A DNA stretch of 64,000 nucleotides from Chryseobacterium indologenes. Lineage in GTDB: Bacteria > Bacteroidota > Bacteroidia > Flavobacteriales > Weeksellaceae. Each line of letters begins with the position of its first letter. Positions within the stretch are counted from its first letter, which is position 1. Positions 24,381 to 33,124 of the stretch are shown in pieces. The position numbers and the translations under genes were made by a program. The DNA lies in assembly GCA_002439165.1 (NCBI GenBank), contig DJTE01000018.1, positions 62,001-126,000 of the forward strand. The letters are read 5' to 3'. A model generated the notes under the pieces. It was given only the letters and a program-made list of their open reading frames with translations, was not told where the DNA came from and did no database searches.

Positions 24381-25171
24381 AACAAATATTATTGATCCTG
24401 TTAGTGCTGTCAGGTCTGATGAATATTAATGCCCAAAATCAGACAGATTATTTCTTAGGAAACAGAACCTATTGTAAAAAGCCGGATAACGAAAGAGTAA
24501 ATAAAATCTATCCCCTCGGAATAAAATCTGTGCAGCAAAACTTATATCTTGGTGCTGCATTCAAAATCTTTTCGGAAGTCATAGAAACAGACAATTCCTT
24601 TTGTGATGCCTATTTCTGGGCCGGATACACCTTAAGATTAAGTAATATGGAGAAAGAAGCCGTGATTTTCTATCACGCCGCAGACAGCCTTGCCCAAAAC
24701 AGGTCCATAGAATTTAAGCAAAACCTTGCCACCCTGGCAATGAAAGTCGGAAGGATGAGTTTTTCAAGAAAAAAATTCCAGGAAATGACAGAATATTTTC
24801 CCGAAAGCCCTGAAGGATATTACGGAATTGCACTCACCTCCCTATTTATAGAAGATTATAAAAACGGGCTTGAAAATATAGATATTGCTGAAAAAAAATA
24901 CAATTATCCAAACAAAGACTGTCAATCCCTGAAAGCAATATTATTAACATTCAACGAGAAATATGAAGAAGCCATTCCCTATTTTGAAAAGGTGGAATCG
25001 AATTTTAAAAAAGAGGATACTTTTAACGGATGCTATGCATTATGTCTGAAACAGGTCGGAATGAAAAATTCTGATGAGAAACTGATGAAAAAATCTAAAA
25101 AGTATTATGAAAAGGTGAAGAACAAAGCCGGGCTGCCTGAAGTCATAAAAAATGCTTTTAAAGGATTCTGA
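24377..25171 (+). CDS. Secreted TPR-like protein
   Basis: 264 residues. The signal peptide MKQILLILLVLSGLMNINAQ ends in AQ. The mature protein is a series of helical pairs with TPR spacing (DAYFWAGYTLRLSNMEKEAV, GYYGIALTSLFIEDYKNGLE, AIPYFEKVESNFKKEDTF) and ends in a lysine-rich helix. TPRs bind partner proteins; this one would act in the periplasm. It overlaps a stub ORF at its start and is followed 19 bases later by the HEAT-like protein gene. Confidence 0.8.
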   Translation: MKQILLILLVLSGLMNINAQNQTDYFLGNRTYCKKPDNERVNKIYPLGIKSVQQNLYLGAAFKIFSEVIETDNSFCDAYFWAGYTLRLSNMEKEAVIFYHAADSLAQNRSIEFKQNLATLAMKVGRMSFSRKKFQEMTEYFPESPEGYYGIALTSLFIEDYKNGLENIDIAEKKYNYPNKDCQSLKAILLTFNEKYEEAIPYFEKVESNFKKEDTFNGCYALCLKQVGMKNSDEKLMKKSKKYYEKVKNKAGLPEVIKNAFKGF

Positions 25172-25190
25172 TAAAAAATGTACTGATAAC

Positions 25191-26207
25191 ATGCTGAAAA
25201 CAACCCACGAACTCATTGAATATTTAAAACTTCCCTCTTCAGAAAGAGAATCCGCCATTATATGTTCACTGGTAAATTCTATTGTTAAATGCGGTGGCAA
25301 AAATGATGCTGATGAAATTTTAAAACAGTATCTGGCCCATCCTTTTGATTTTGATTACACTTATTTACTGCCTGTTTTTAAAGCATTGGGAAACCATTCT
25401 ACTGCAGAACAGATTTTCAATGTATCTATCCACCAAAATAAATTGGTTGAAAATACAGACCCGGAAATTTTAGAAGTTTTGGGCCATTTAAAATATGAAC
25501 CGATAAAACCTATTTTAGCTGACTATCTTTTTGGAAACAAAGAAGAAACCGATTATTATATTTCCAGGTCTGCGGTTCTGGGTTTATTACATTTCGACTG
25601 CACTGAATATCAAAAAGAAATTGAAGCAGAAATTGAAAAATGTTACGGGAAAAATTTATTCCCTGAATTTGTTCCGGCGTTGGTGAGCAAACTGGAAAAT
25701 CCTCATACAATTATTGATAAGCTCTTTGAGTTAGGAAATCAATTCGCATCCACAGACTGTAATGCAGGCATTGTACTTGGTTTTTCGCTTTGCGGAGAAC
25801 AGAGAAAACCCTATTTCAGGAAAATTCTTTTTGACAGGAACTGGGAAGCAGATTCCACAGCAACAGGTACCGTTCATTCCGCGTATAAAGGATTGAAAAA
25901 CCTGAAGATCACTTTCAAAGAACTCTACCATGAAATAAAAACACTTTCCGGGGAAAATCTTGATTATGCTTTAGATGTTTTTTTCGCTTTACTCGAAAGG
26001 AAATTCAATGATATTGAAGCCGGCCCGGAAGAATCATTTGCTGAGATTTACACCACCCTCTTCCAATGGAAAAACGGAGATAAAAACGGCAATATCATTG
26101 ATCTGGCAGCATCTGTAAACAAAACGGAAAAGGCCTGCCAGATAAAAGAACTTACTGAAATGAAAATGAATGAGGAAGCCATCCTTAAAAACTACATAAG
26201 AATATGA
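25191..26207 (+). CDS. HEAT-like repeat protein
   Basis: 338 residues from ATG 25191; a longer start at 25152 would overlap the upstream gene and is less likely. The protein is a helical solenoid with HEAT-like units (FDYTYLLPVFKALGNHSTAE, DYYISRSAVLGLLHFDCTEY), cytosolic and acidic. Its last four bases overlap the ATG of the WG-repeat gene (ATGA), so the two are translationally coupled. Coupled solenoid proteins suggest a joint protein-binding job; the target is unknown. Confidence 0.8.
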   Translation: MLKTTHELIEYLKLPSSERESAIICSLVNSIVKCGGKNDADEILKQYLAHPFDFDYTYLLPVFKALGNHSTAEQIFNVSIHQNKLVENTDPEILEVLGHLKYEPIKPILADYLFGNKEETDYYISRSAVLGLLHFDCTEYQKEIEAEIEKCYGKNLFPEFVPALVSKLENPHTIIDKLFELGNQFASTDCNAGIVLGFSLCGEQRKPYFRKILFDRNWEADSTATGTVHSAYKGLKNLKITFKELYHEIKTLSGENLDYALDVFFALLERKFNDIEAGPEESFAEIYTTLFQWKNGDKNGNIIDLAASVNKTEKACQIKELTEMKMNEEAILKNYIRI

Positions 26208-27535
26208 ATTTAATTCAGACAGAGAAAGACGGTAAACACGGATTTACCGATGAGCACGGGAAGGAAATAATTCCCGTTATCCATGATTTTATCAGAACCG
26301 ATGAGTTGTATGCATACGTAAGAAAAGATAAAAAATGGGGAGCATATACGCTTCAGGGCAAAGAAATACTTCCTCCTGTTTATGATTATATCTCCAGTAT
26401 TGAAGATGAAGTAATTCTATTGGAGAAGGAGGGCAAATGGGGCATGATTGACTTCAATAAAAAAACAATAATCCCTTTTATCTATGAGATGATATCGTTT
26501 TACGGCGATAACTTAGCCTATGCGAAACAAAATAAAAAATTTGCTGTTTTCAGTAGAAAAGGTGAAGAGATAAGTCCGTTTTGCTATGATGAAATCTGGA
26601 CGTTCATGGATAAATTGGCTAAGGTAAAAAAAGACGGGAAATGGGGATATCTGGATAAAGAAGGCAAAGAAGCGGTTCCGTGTATATATGATTATGTACA
26701 TCATTCATTACCGGAAGGGCTTGCACTGATAAACAAAGACGGAAAGTATGGCTATGTAAATGAACAGGCGGTTGAAGTAATTCCGGCTATTTATGATAAA
26801 GCCTACGGGTTTCACCACAATTGGGCTAAGGTAAAAAAAAATGGAAAATGGGGATATATTAGCCATAGTGGCGAAGAACTTATCCCATGTATTTATGATG
26901 ATATGCTTTATGATTTTACCGAAGAATTGCTGGGAGTAGAAATTAATGGCAAATGGGGATATATGGATAAAAACGGAAAAGAAATCATACCGCTTCAATA
27001 CGAAAGAGCAGATACATTTAACAGAGGTTTAGCCTCTGTATCCATTGGAGGAATAATAAAAAACAACAAACTGGTTGGCGGAAATTATGGCTGCATTAAT
27101 AAAACAGGAGAAGAAATTATTCCTGTAAAATATAAAGGAAATGATGCCTATAAAATTCACCATTTTTACAACGTAAATGAATGCTTTGAACTCTCCCGGA
27201 TAGCAGCATTATTTCAGAATCCCCTCAAAAGTAAACAGACCTTAGGAAAGCAGTTATTCGAAACGGTGCATCATTTATTACAATCCAACAAACTGGAATA
27301 TTTAGGTATCGAAACAGGCAAAATCCTTCCAATAGCGATAGAATGGGCAAAATCCTCTAAAACTTCTGAACGGAAAATGGCTGCTGTTTTAATTCAGGCC
27401 GTGTGTATGTACAGCCGGCAGCATCAGGCTCCCAAAATAGCCATAGATGCAGACACCCAAAAGGCTTTCCGGAAAGTAATGAGTAAAGAATCTATGTCTC
27501 CGGACGATTATTTTGAAGAGGTGCAACAGATATAA
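26204..27535 (+). CDS. WG-repeat protein
   Basis: 443 residues. About nine WG repeats fill residues 1-310; each unit has a K-W-G-(Y/M/A) core, then a turn with DKNGKE or similar, then IIP..YD (DKKWGAYTLQGKEILPPVYD, GKWGYLDKEGKEAVPCIYD). The C-terminal 130 residues are helical (KILPIAIEWAKSSKTSERKM). WG proteins are frequent in Bacteroidota and in toxin/immunity neighbourhoods, but their activity is not established. Overlaps the HEAT-like gene. Confidence 0.92.
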   Translation: MNLIQTEKDGKHGFTDEHGKEIIPVIHDFIRTDELYAYVRKDKKWGAYTLQGKEILPPVYDYISSIEDEVILLEKEGKWGMIDFNKKTIIPFIYEMISFYGDNLAYAKQNKKFAVFSRKGEEISPFCYDEIWTFMDKLAKVKKDGKWGYLDKEGKEAVPCIYDYVHHSLPEGLALINKDGKYGYVNEQAVEVIPAIYDKAYGFHHNWAKVKKNGKWGYISHSGEELIPCIYDDMLYDFTEELLGVEINGKWGYMDKNGKEIIPLQYERADTFNRGLASVSIGGIIKNNKLVGGNYGCINKTGEEIIPVKYKGNDAYKIHHFYNVNECFELSRIAALFQNPLKSKQTLGKQLFETVHHLLQSNKLEYLGIETGKILPIAIEWAKSSKTSERKMAAVLIQAVCMYSRQHQAPKIAIDADTQKAFRKVMSKESMSPDDYFEEVQQI

Positions 27536-27551
27536 AAACAAAAGATAATCC

Positions 27552-28166
27552 ATGAAAATAAAAGATTTCAACACTGAAGGCGTATTAATCATCGCCAATA
27601 TGACAAAATGTAAGGAATACTATTCCGATAAGGAATTTGATTATGCCTATCCGGAAGGGCTATCCGAAGTCATTATGAAAGGCATTGTTCATATCATGAC
27701 CACACAGGAAACCGTTAAAACCCTGAATTTTGTTTTTAATAAAGCAGAAATAGATAGCGATCAGTGGAAATACAAGGAATCGTATAACTATCTGAATGTG
27801 GATGAAGGAGACCAAGTTCTTCTGGTTCCTCACGGGAGGTTTACAAGAATGTGCCGGGCCTGGGGCGAAAGCGATACCTTAACCGATGAAGACATTGATA
27901 ATTTTGAATTTCTAAAGAAATTAATGACCAAACAGGGCAAAGAAATAACTTTTACTCCGGACTCAATGCTGGAAAAAAGACTGCAGATCCGTGATGAAGA
28001 TGAAAAGAAGCTCTACGACAACTCACCCCGGATCAACCTGGAAACCGGATTGAACAATATAGATATTTATATCAAAAATAAAAAGGAAATCACGTTTCTC
28101 ATTACAAAAACAGACACCGTAGATTCAGATAGAATTACCTTAAAACCGGTTGAACTGATAGGATAA
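27552..28166 (+). CDS. Unknown cytosolic protein, 204 residues
   Basis: Acidic, no signal. It contains HIMTTQETVKTLNFVF, an aromatic-rich DQWKYKESYNYLNVDEGDQV, and a KDSMLEKRLQ-like charged helix. No family is recognised. It is closely spaced after the WG gene (16 bases) and before the TIMP-like gene (15 bases), so probably in the same operon. Confidence 0.72.
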   Translation: MKIKDFNTEGVLIIANMTKCKEYYSDKEFDYAYPEGLSEVIMKGIVHIMTTQETVKTLNFVFNKAEIDSDQWKYKESYNYLNVDEGDQVLLVPHGRFTRMCRAWGESDTLTDEDIDNFEFLKKLMTKQGKEITFTPDSMLEKRLQIRDEDEKKLYDNSPRINLETGLNNIDIYIKNKKEITFLITKTDTVDSDRITLKPVELIG

Positions 28167-28181
28167 CGATAACAACAGTGT

Positions 28182-28970
28182 ATGAAAAACAGCATATTAT
28201 TATTTATTTTAGTCTTTTGCAGTATAAAAACATGGGCATGCTCATGTATTTTTGAAAACATTGCCCAGGAATATATGGATGCCGATTTCGCAGGTATTGT
28301 TTCTATCAAAAAGACTTATGACAACAAAAATGTAGACGTTGCCAAAGACTTTCAGCGAAGCGCTTATAAAGCGGATTTGGCTTTTGAAAAAATTTATAAA
28401 GGAAATGAATTTGATGCTTTAAACATTTATGGCAGGATTAATGTTACAGACGGCAACTCATTATTTGTCGGAGGCTGCAATTTATATGTTGAAAAAGGAG
28501 AAAAATACCTCGTCATTCTTAAGAAAAACCAGAATAATGAATATTGGGCAAGCCTGTGCAGCCGGATAATTTATTTATCTTCAGAACAAAATCCCTTAAT
28601 TGATGAATCAGAGAAAATTAATTCATATTCAAATCTGTTCTCCGAAATTGAAAAACATAAGGAACAGTTTTCCACATTAAAATTTGTCAATCTCTACGAT
28701 AAGACCTTAAAGTTAAATAACAAAACAAATAAGCTGGAATCAGACTTTAAAAAACTAAAAATAGGAAATCCTTCCGACAAAACCGGGTTTTACAAAGTCA
28801 CTTTAAATGATGAGATGAAAATTGACCATATTGTTACCATAAAAAAAGTAGGAACCAGAGATGAAGAAATTGAAAAAATAATCATGAAAAATTTAAGTAG
28901 GGTTCAATCCGGATATTCTCAAAATAAACCTAAGAAACTATTGCTGTTGCTGTATTTTCAGGACTTTTAA
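28182..28970 (+). CDS. Secreted TIMP/NTR-like protein
   Basis: 262 residues. The signal peptide is predicted to end at TWA, leaving an N-terminal Cys-Ser-Cys (residues 20-22), followed by IFENIAQEYMDADFAGIVSI and later FVGGCNLYVEKGEKYLVILK. An exposed N-terminal CSC followed by this strand pattern is the signature of the tissue-inhibitor-of-metalloproteinase/netrin (NTR) fold, where that cysteine chelates the protease zinc. The C-terminal 100 residues are a separate region (LYDKTLKLNNKTNKLESDF). Acting as a protease inhibitor in the periplasm is inference. Confidence 0.7.
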   Translation: MKNSILLFILVFCSIKTWACSCIFENIAQEYMDADFAGIVSIKKTYDNKNVDVAKDFQRSAYKADLAFEKIYKGNEFDALNIYGRINVTDGNSLFVGGCNLYVEKGEKYLVILKKNQNNEYWASLCSRIIYLSSEQNPLIDESEKINSYSNLFSEIEKHKEQFSTLKFVNLYDKTLKLNNKTNKLESDFKKLKIGNPSDKTGFYKVTLNDEMKIDHIVTIKKVGTRDEEIEKIIMKNLSRVQSGYSQNKPKKLLLLLYFQDF

Positions 28971-29033
28971 ATAGCCTTTCAAATGTACAAATGCCATCGA
29001 TGATTTTACAATATCACCCATAAACCAAAAGAA

Positions 29034-29528
29034 ATGAAATACATTCAAATTCTTCTAGTTTTCCTGATTTCCGGGCAGTTTTCCTCTCAGTCCTTAAAAG
29101 GCATCATAAAAGATTCCATCAGTGATAAACAAACCTTGTTTCGCCTGAAACTGACAAATAATGTGAATGGTAAAGAATATTTCTCATATACCCATCAGGA
29201 TGGTGCCTATCAGTTTGATGATGTAAGCAACGGAAATTACATTTTAAGCCTTGTTAATGACAGCTATTCTGAAAATAATCAATTTAACGTTCACATCAAC
29301 GGAGAAACAACCACAGATTTTTACGTCTCCAAATATTGCAGATTCAAAGAAAATAAAAGCGGAGTTTGCCCGGTCTGCCATTCAAAAGAAAATGTTCTGC
29401 CTGTTTTTTATGGACTGACTACCTGGAAATTTATGAAAAAAAATAAAAAGAAATATCATTTTGCAGGCTGTGATGTTTCGGCCTGCAGTCCCAAGTGGTA
29501 CTGTAAAAAAGATCAACTGGAATTCTGA
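29034..29528 (+). CDS. Secreted carboxypeptidase-regulatory-like domain with Cys-rich tail
   Basis: 164 residues. The signal peptide is MKYIQILLVFLISGQFSSQ. It is followed by a transthyretin-like CarboxypepD_reg fold (LKGIIKDSISDKQTLFRLKL, DGAYQFDDVSNGNYILSLVN). The C-terminal 55 residues hold a cysteine pattern, CPVC...C......C.....WYC, with YHFAGCDVSACSPKWYC, that looks like a zinc ribbon or disulfide-bonded tail. The combination is unusual to me. There is a 490-base gap after it. Confidence 0.75.
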   Translation: MKYIQILLVFLISGQFSSQSLKGIIKDSISDKQTLFRLKLTNNVNGKEYFSYTHQDGAYQFDDVSNGNYILSLVNDSYSENNQFNVHINGETTTDFYVSKYCRFKENKSGVCPVCHSKENVLPVFYGLTTWKFMKKNKKKYHFAGCDVSACSPKWYCKKDQLEF

Positions 29529-29560
29529 AAATCTTTCTTACTCAAAAAAATGTTCCCCAT

Positions 29561-29587
29561 GCTACGCAAAGTCTCCTGACTTTGAGC
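29561..29587. repeat. REP-like hairpin (F), half element
   Basis: CAAAGTC (29567-29573) and GACTTTG (29578-29584) form perfect 7-bp arms around TCCT. Only the first hairpin of the unit is present. Confidence 0.65.
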
Positions 29588-29800
29588 CAATAATTCCCGC
29601 TCACAGCTAAGGATTCTCAGCTCAGGTATCAAACAATAAATTTAAAATCCCAGGCCCATGAGTCCGGGACTATTTTTAGCTAATATCGCTATGTTCTTCT
29701 TCAAAAAGCATCATGTTGCTATGAACTGAAATGACATTCAATGGTAAGCAGAACTTTAAATTATGATCTGCTTTTTTCATTTTTCTTTGATTGTTTTCTG

Positions 29801-29808
29801 TATATTTG
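29801..29808 (+). promoter_or_regulatory. Possible -7 promoter box
   Basis: TATATTTG matches the Bacteroidota consensus. The next plus gene starts at 30019, so the leader would be about 200 bases and include a REP-like hairpin. Confidence 0.35.
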
Positions 29809-29896
29809 TCTTTCGGCTTATCAGTTATATAAAAAATTATTAAGCCTGTAAAACTAATAACACGAAAATTGTAAATCATGAGCAACCAATAATTCC

Positions 29897-29920
29897 AGCT
29901 GCACAAAGTCTCCCGGCTTT
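29897..29920. repeat. REP-like hairpin (G), half element
   Basis: CACAAAGTCTCCCGGCTTT keeps the core of the first hairpin, with arms AAAG and CTTT. Confidence 0.5.
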
Positions 29921-30018
29921 AACCTTATACAATAAAAGTAAATCCGTCAAAATTCGTTCTGAAGTCTTAGATTTCTGAAACCGGGATTTATAAATTCTCA
30001 ATATTTAAAACAGGAAAA

Positions 30019-30585
30019 ATGTCTCATTTAAGTGAAGTCATCATCATTGCCGTCCCTCCTTCAGACATGAAAGATGTATTTGACAGTATGCACAATAGTT
30101 TTACAAAGAATCATTTTGAAATTGAAGAAGGAGATTTTGATGTAATTTATCTTTGTGATATCGATACTGATGATGGTGAAGATTATATATTTGAGTCTGA
30201 AAGAATCATCCCTCAGTCAAAGGAAGAAAAAGACAATGCCATTGAAAGGCTTAGAAATCACCGGACCGGAGGATTGCTTAATTACAGAGGAATTGAAGGG
30301 AAATTTGAAGGATTTCCCCCTTATGATATTGGCGTTGAGTTTCGGTCATTAGATAATATGACCATTGAATATATTGCCATCACGATAAGAGATTATATAT
30401 TCGACCCTCATGAAACTGCTTTTGAAAATCTGATCACAACCGTTTTAAATACAATGAATGTGATTGGTATTGCTCAAGGTTTAGACTACCCGTACGAATG
30501 GAGTAATCAGGAAGTTACTGAACTGATGAAGGAAGGAAAACTTGAAGCCGTCCATCCCCGGTTAGTCTATAAGAAAAAGTATTAA
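30019..30585 (+). CDS. Unknown acidic cytosolic protein, 188 residues
   Basis: The protein begins MSHLSEVIIIAVPPSDMKDV and is strongly acidic (CDIDTDDGEDYIFESERI), with no signal. Its pattern of two strand-helix halves resembles small immunity proteins, but no family is recognised. A 76-residue gene follows after 4 bases, so the two are likely cotranscribed. Confidence 0.75.
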   Translation: MSHLSEVIIIAVPPSDMKDVFDSMHNSFTKNHFEIEEGDFDVIYLCDIDTDDGEDYIFESERIIPQSKEEKDNAIERLRNHRTGGLLNYRGIEGKFEGFPPYDIGVEFRSLDNMTIEYIAITIRDYIFDPHETAFENLITTVLNTMNVIGIAQGLDYPYEWSNQEVTELMKEGKLEAVHPRLVYKKKY

Positions 30586-30589
30586 AAAA

Positions 30590-30820
30590 ATGAAAAAACC
30601 TGATAAAATCATTAATTTAAATTTCAACAATACGGAATACAACGTTGAAGTGACCGTAAATCTTGATAAAATAGAGGGATTTATATATTACACGTTTAAA
30701 TTTGATGAAGATCATTCTGTTACCATTTCACAATTTGATGGCGAAAAATGGGAAATAGCCGGTATGACGAAGAGTAATATCGCTGATAAATTAGGAAAAA
30801 TCATTGAAAAGATCTATTAA
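30590..30820 (+). CDS. Small unknown protein, 76 residues
   Basis: Mainly beta strands (IINLNFNNTEYNVEVTVNLD, FIYYTFKFDEDHSVTISQFD) with a C-terminal helix NIADKLGKIIEKIY. No signal. It starts 4 bases after the previous stop, as in a two-gene immunity cassette. No family is recognised. Confidence 0.7.
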   Translation: MKKPDKIINLNFNNTEYNVEVTVNLDKIEGFIYYTFKFDEDHSVTISQFDGEKWEIAGMTKSNIADKLGKIIEKIY

Positions 30821-30889
30821 AACCCTCATACATAACAAATCCCGAAAACTCACTATCTGAACGCATAGGATAAAAAAGAAACATCAATT

Positions 30890-31738
30890 ATGAAAATCGC
30901 ATTATTTTCTGACATCCACGGTAAAATACTATTACCCTTCAAATTAGTTGATTTATACCAGAAAGAAACAGGCTGTAAAATCGATTTCATATTGCAGTGC
31001 GGAGATATGGGTGCTTATCCTGCTCTCGAAAACCTGGACAAAGCAACAATAAAACACGCCCAATACGACAGGGATGAACTGGGGTTTCATGATGATTTCA
31101 CAAAAATCAATCAGGAAATTCAGTCATTTTTAGACGGTCTTAATATCAATATGATCTGTGTCCGGGGAAATCACGAAGACCACGATTTTTTAGACCGGCT
31201 GGAAAAAGAAAATTCTCAGAATCCCATGTTTCCCATTGATGTTTATAAACGGGTATTTGTCTGTAAATCGGGTCTGAAACAGGAATTAAAAACGGAAAAT
31301 GAAGTTTTGAACTTTGTGGGGATCGGCAGAATCGGAGACCGGAAAGGAAGATCAGAAAACCGGTTTATCCAGGATTATGAAAGAAAGGAAATAAGGAAAC
31401 TCCTGAAGACCAAAGACATTTTTGATATCCTGATCACTCACGATAAAGACGACAGCAGCCAGAGAGGCTATGGAATGGCTGAAATCCGGGAAGTGCTGGA
31501 CCATGTGATTTTTCATTACCACTTTTACGGACATACGGGAGAACCGTTTAAAGAAGAAACAGACCTTAACGGCATCACGCAGTCCATCAAAATAAAGGAG
31601 CTGGAATTCAATGAAAGCGGAATTTTAGAAAAGGGCTGCATGCTGATCCTGACCAAAGAAAACGGGGAATTAAACATTGAGGTTGTTGATCAGAAGTTCA
31701 CCAATAAAATGACAAAATTCAATTGGAAAAGCCAATAG
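30890..31738 (+). CDS. Calcineurin-like metallophosphoesterase
   Basis: 282 residues. The five metal-binding motifs of the superfamily are intact: FSDIHG (D8, H10), QCGDMG (G38-D39), RGNHEDHD (N94, H95), LITHDKDD (H184) and FYGHTGEP (G214-H215). It is a cytosolic two-metal phosphoesterase; substrates in the family range from nucleotides to nucleic acids and phosphoproteins, and nothing here picks one. In this setting it could undo a toxin-made modification, which is inference. Confidence 0.9.
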   Translation: MKIALFSDIHGKILLPFKLVDLYQKETGCKIDFILQCGDMGAYPALENLDKATIKHAQYDRDELGFHDDFTKINQEIQSFLDGLNINMICVRGNHEDHDFLDRLEKENSQNPMFPIDVYKRVFVCKSGLKQELKTENEVLNFVGIGRIGDRKGRSENRFIQDYERKEIRKLLKTKDIFDILITHDKDDSSQRGYGMAEIREVLDHVIFHYHFYGHTGEPFKEETDLNGITQSIKIKELEFNESGILEKGCMLILTKENGELNIEVVDQKFTNKMTKFNWKSQ

Positions 31739-31795
31739 AAAATCATCGTTAAAAGGTTTAAGCCAACCCTTAACAATACTGAAAAACGGAACAGA

Positions 31796-32311
31796 ATGGA
31801 AAAAATTTCAAACAGTACAACAGCCCTGATGAAGGCGGCAGAAACCGAAATAGAGAACTTCGGTTTAAAGCCCGGAGAAAAAATAATTGCTTATTTTTCC
31901 AGAATCCCGTCACTTGGCGGATTTCCCTATAAAATCATTTTAGCTGAAAATTCAGATGGAAAAATCCGTTCGGCATTCAGGCAGTGGGATAGCGCATACG
32001 ACTTCAGCCGGTGGACTCTGGAAATCTACAACCTGGACAGGCTGAGGATCATCACTGATGAAAAAATGCTCGCCGATACAGATGCGGCAATACTGAAAGA
32101 GGAACTGTCAAGGCTAGATCAAATACAGCTTCCTGAAAGTATACAGAAAGAAAAAGCGATCGTTCTGGATGGTTCCGAATGGAAGTTCGGTGTCAGCCTG
32201 GCCGGTAAAAACGTTGATTACACCTGGAGAGCCTCGACAGAAGATATCGATCTCTTTGTTCCCATCATTGAACTGATGAGAAAACAGTATTCAGAACATG
32301 CCCGGATATAA
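31796..32311 (+). CDS. Unknown cytosolic protein, 171 residues
   Basis: No signal. Starts with a helix (TTALMKAAETEIENFGLKPG), then strands (IIAYFSRIPSLGGFPYKIIL, WTLEIYNLDRLRII) and a C-terminal segment with WRASTEDIDLFVPIIELM. No family is recognised; it fits the small immunity-like class of its neighbours. Confidence 0.7.
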   Translation: MEKISNSTTALMKAAETEIENFGLKPGEKIIAYFSRIPSLGGFPYKIILAENSDGKIRSAFRQWDSAYDFSRWTLEIYNLDRLRIITDEKMLADTDAAILKEELSRLDQIQLPESIQKEKAIVLDGSEWKFGVSLAGKNVDYTWRASTEDIDLFVPIIELMRKQYSEHARI

Positions 32312-32346
32312 AACCGGAAACATTACAGACAATCAAGTATAAAAAT

Positions 32347-33114
32347 ATGAATAACAACGACTTAACAGACTCAATAGAATACCTGAAAAATTGTAAGGGC
32401 CTGCCAGGCAGCAGATTGGAAAACTTGGGACAGCGTACCTATGACAAAATAAAAAATATCATCCAGGATCCTAATCTGTTCATCACCCATTTATACATTC
32501 CACAGGGCTCCGCAGAAAATGCTCAAATGCTGGAAAATCAGTACAGACAGTTATTCAGTACAGAGATTGATGCCGAATTATTATCATTTTATCACTGTTT
32601 TGACGGGTTTGAGTTCCGGTATATAAATCCTGCGAAAGTCTGGAATGAATTTGATAAATACGAAATCACCGACTGGGACGAATTTGATGTTGATCCGGAT
32701 ACTTTGAGTTATGCCGATATGATCGGAAATGAAGCATATGAAGAGGTAAGAGATGAATTTCATGCTTTAATAGGATTGGATTTTGATGAACCGCCTTTCA
32801 ATAACCGCCTTTCAGATCCCAATAGATTAAAAGACTTTTTATTCTATAACGAATCTGTCGAAATGAATGATTTAGGAATGAAAACACTTATTCCGCCGGC
32901 TCTGCAATTATTCTCAGAGGGGAATAAAGTTCCGCATCACCCTGATCATATCCATGTATTTTACTTCGATTATTTCGATTTCTGGAATCAGACCGTCTTT
33001 GGTAAAAAAGATCATACCGTCGCAATTTATGCAGGAACAGATTATGCTGCTTCAATAGAAAACTGGGAATTTAAAGAAACTTTCCCGTTTATGCAGAAAA
33101 GATTAATCAAATAA
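32347..33114 (+). CDS. SUKH-like (SMI1/KNR4-like) protein
   Basis: 255 residues. The segment MLENQYRQLFSTEIDAELLS followed by FYHCFDGFEF matches the SUKH entry pattern (E..y...lp.....ly...dG). The rest contains the acidic TDWDEFDVDPDTLSYADMIG and ends in the aromatic FYFDYFDFWNQTVFGKKDHT expected for the SUKH C-terminal strands. It is cytosolic. I rate this as a divergent SUKH immunity protein with moderate confidence. The ankyrin gene follows after 10 bases. Confidence 0.7.
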   Translation: MNNNDLTDSIEYLKNCKGLPGSRLENLGQRTYDKIKNIIQDPNLFITHLYIPQGSAENAQMLENQYRQLFSTEIDAELLSFYHCFDGFEFRYINPAKVWNEFDKYEITDWDEFDVDPDTLSYADMIGNEAYEEVRDEFHALIGLDFDEPPFNNRLSDPNRLKDFLFYNESVEMNDLGMKTLIPPALQLFSEGNKVPHHPDHIHVFYFDYFDFWNQTVFGKKDHTVAIYAGTDYAASIENWEFKETFPFMQKRLIK

Positions 33115-33124
33115 AAACTTTGAA

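Larger units (their letters stand above)
29529..30018. other. Gene-free stretch with two REP-like hairpins
   Basis: It contains REP-like hairpins at 29561-29587 and 29897-29920, a weak CCC/GGG hairpin near 29648-29676, and TATATTTG at 29801-29808, a candidate -7 box for the next gene about 220 bases downstream. The only minus-strand frame (76 codons) is not convincing. Confidence 0.5.

Noticed and set aside
29676..29906. 76-codon minus-strand frame
   Set aside because: It overlaps a promoter-like box and a REP-like hairpin and has no protein-like pattern.
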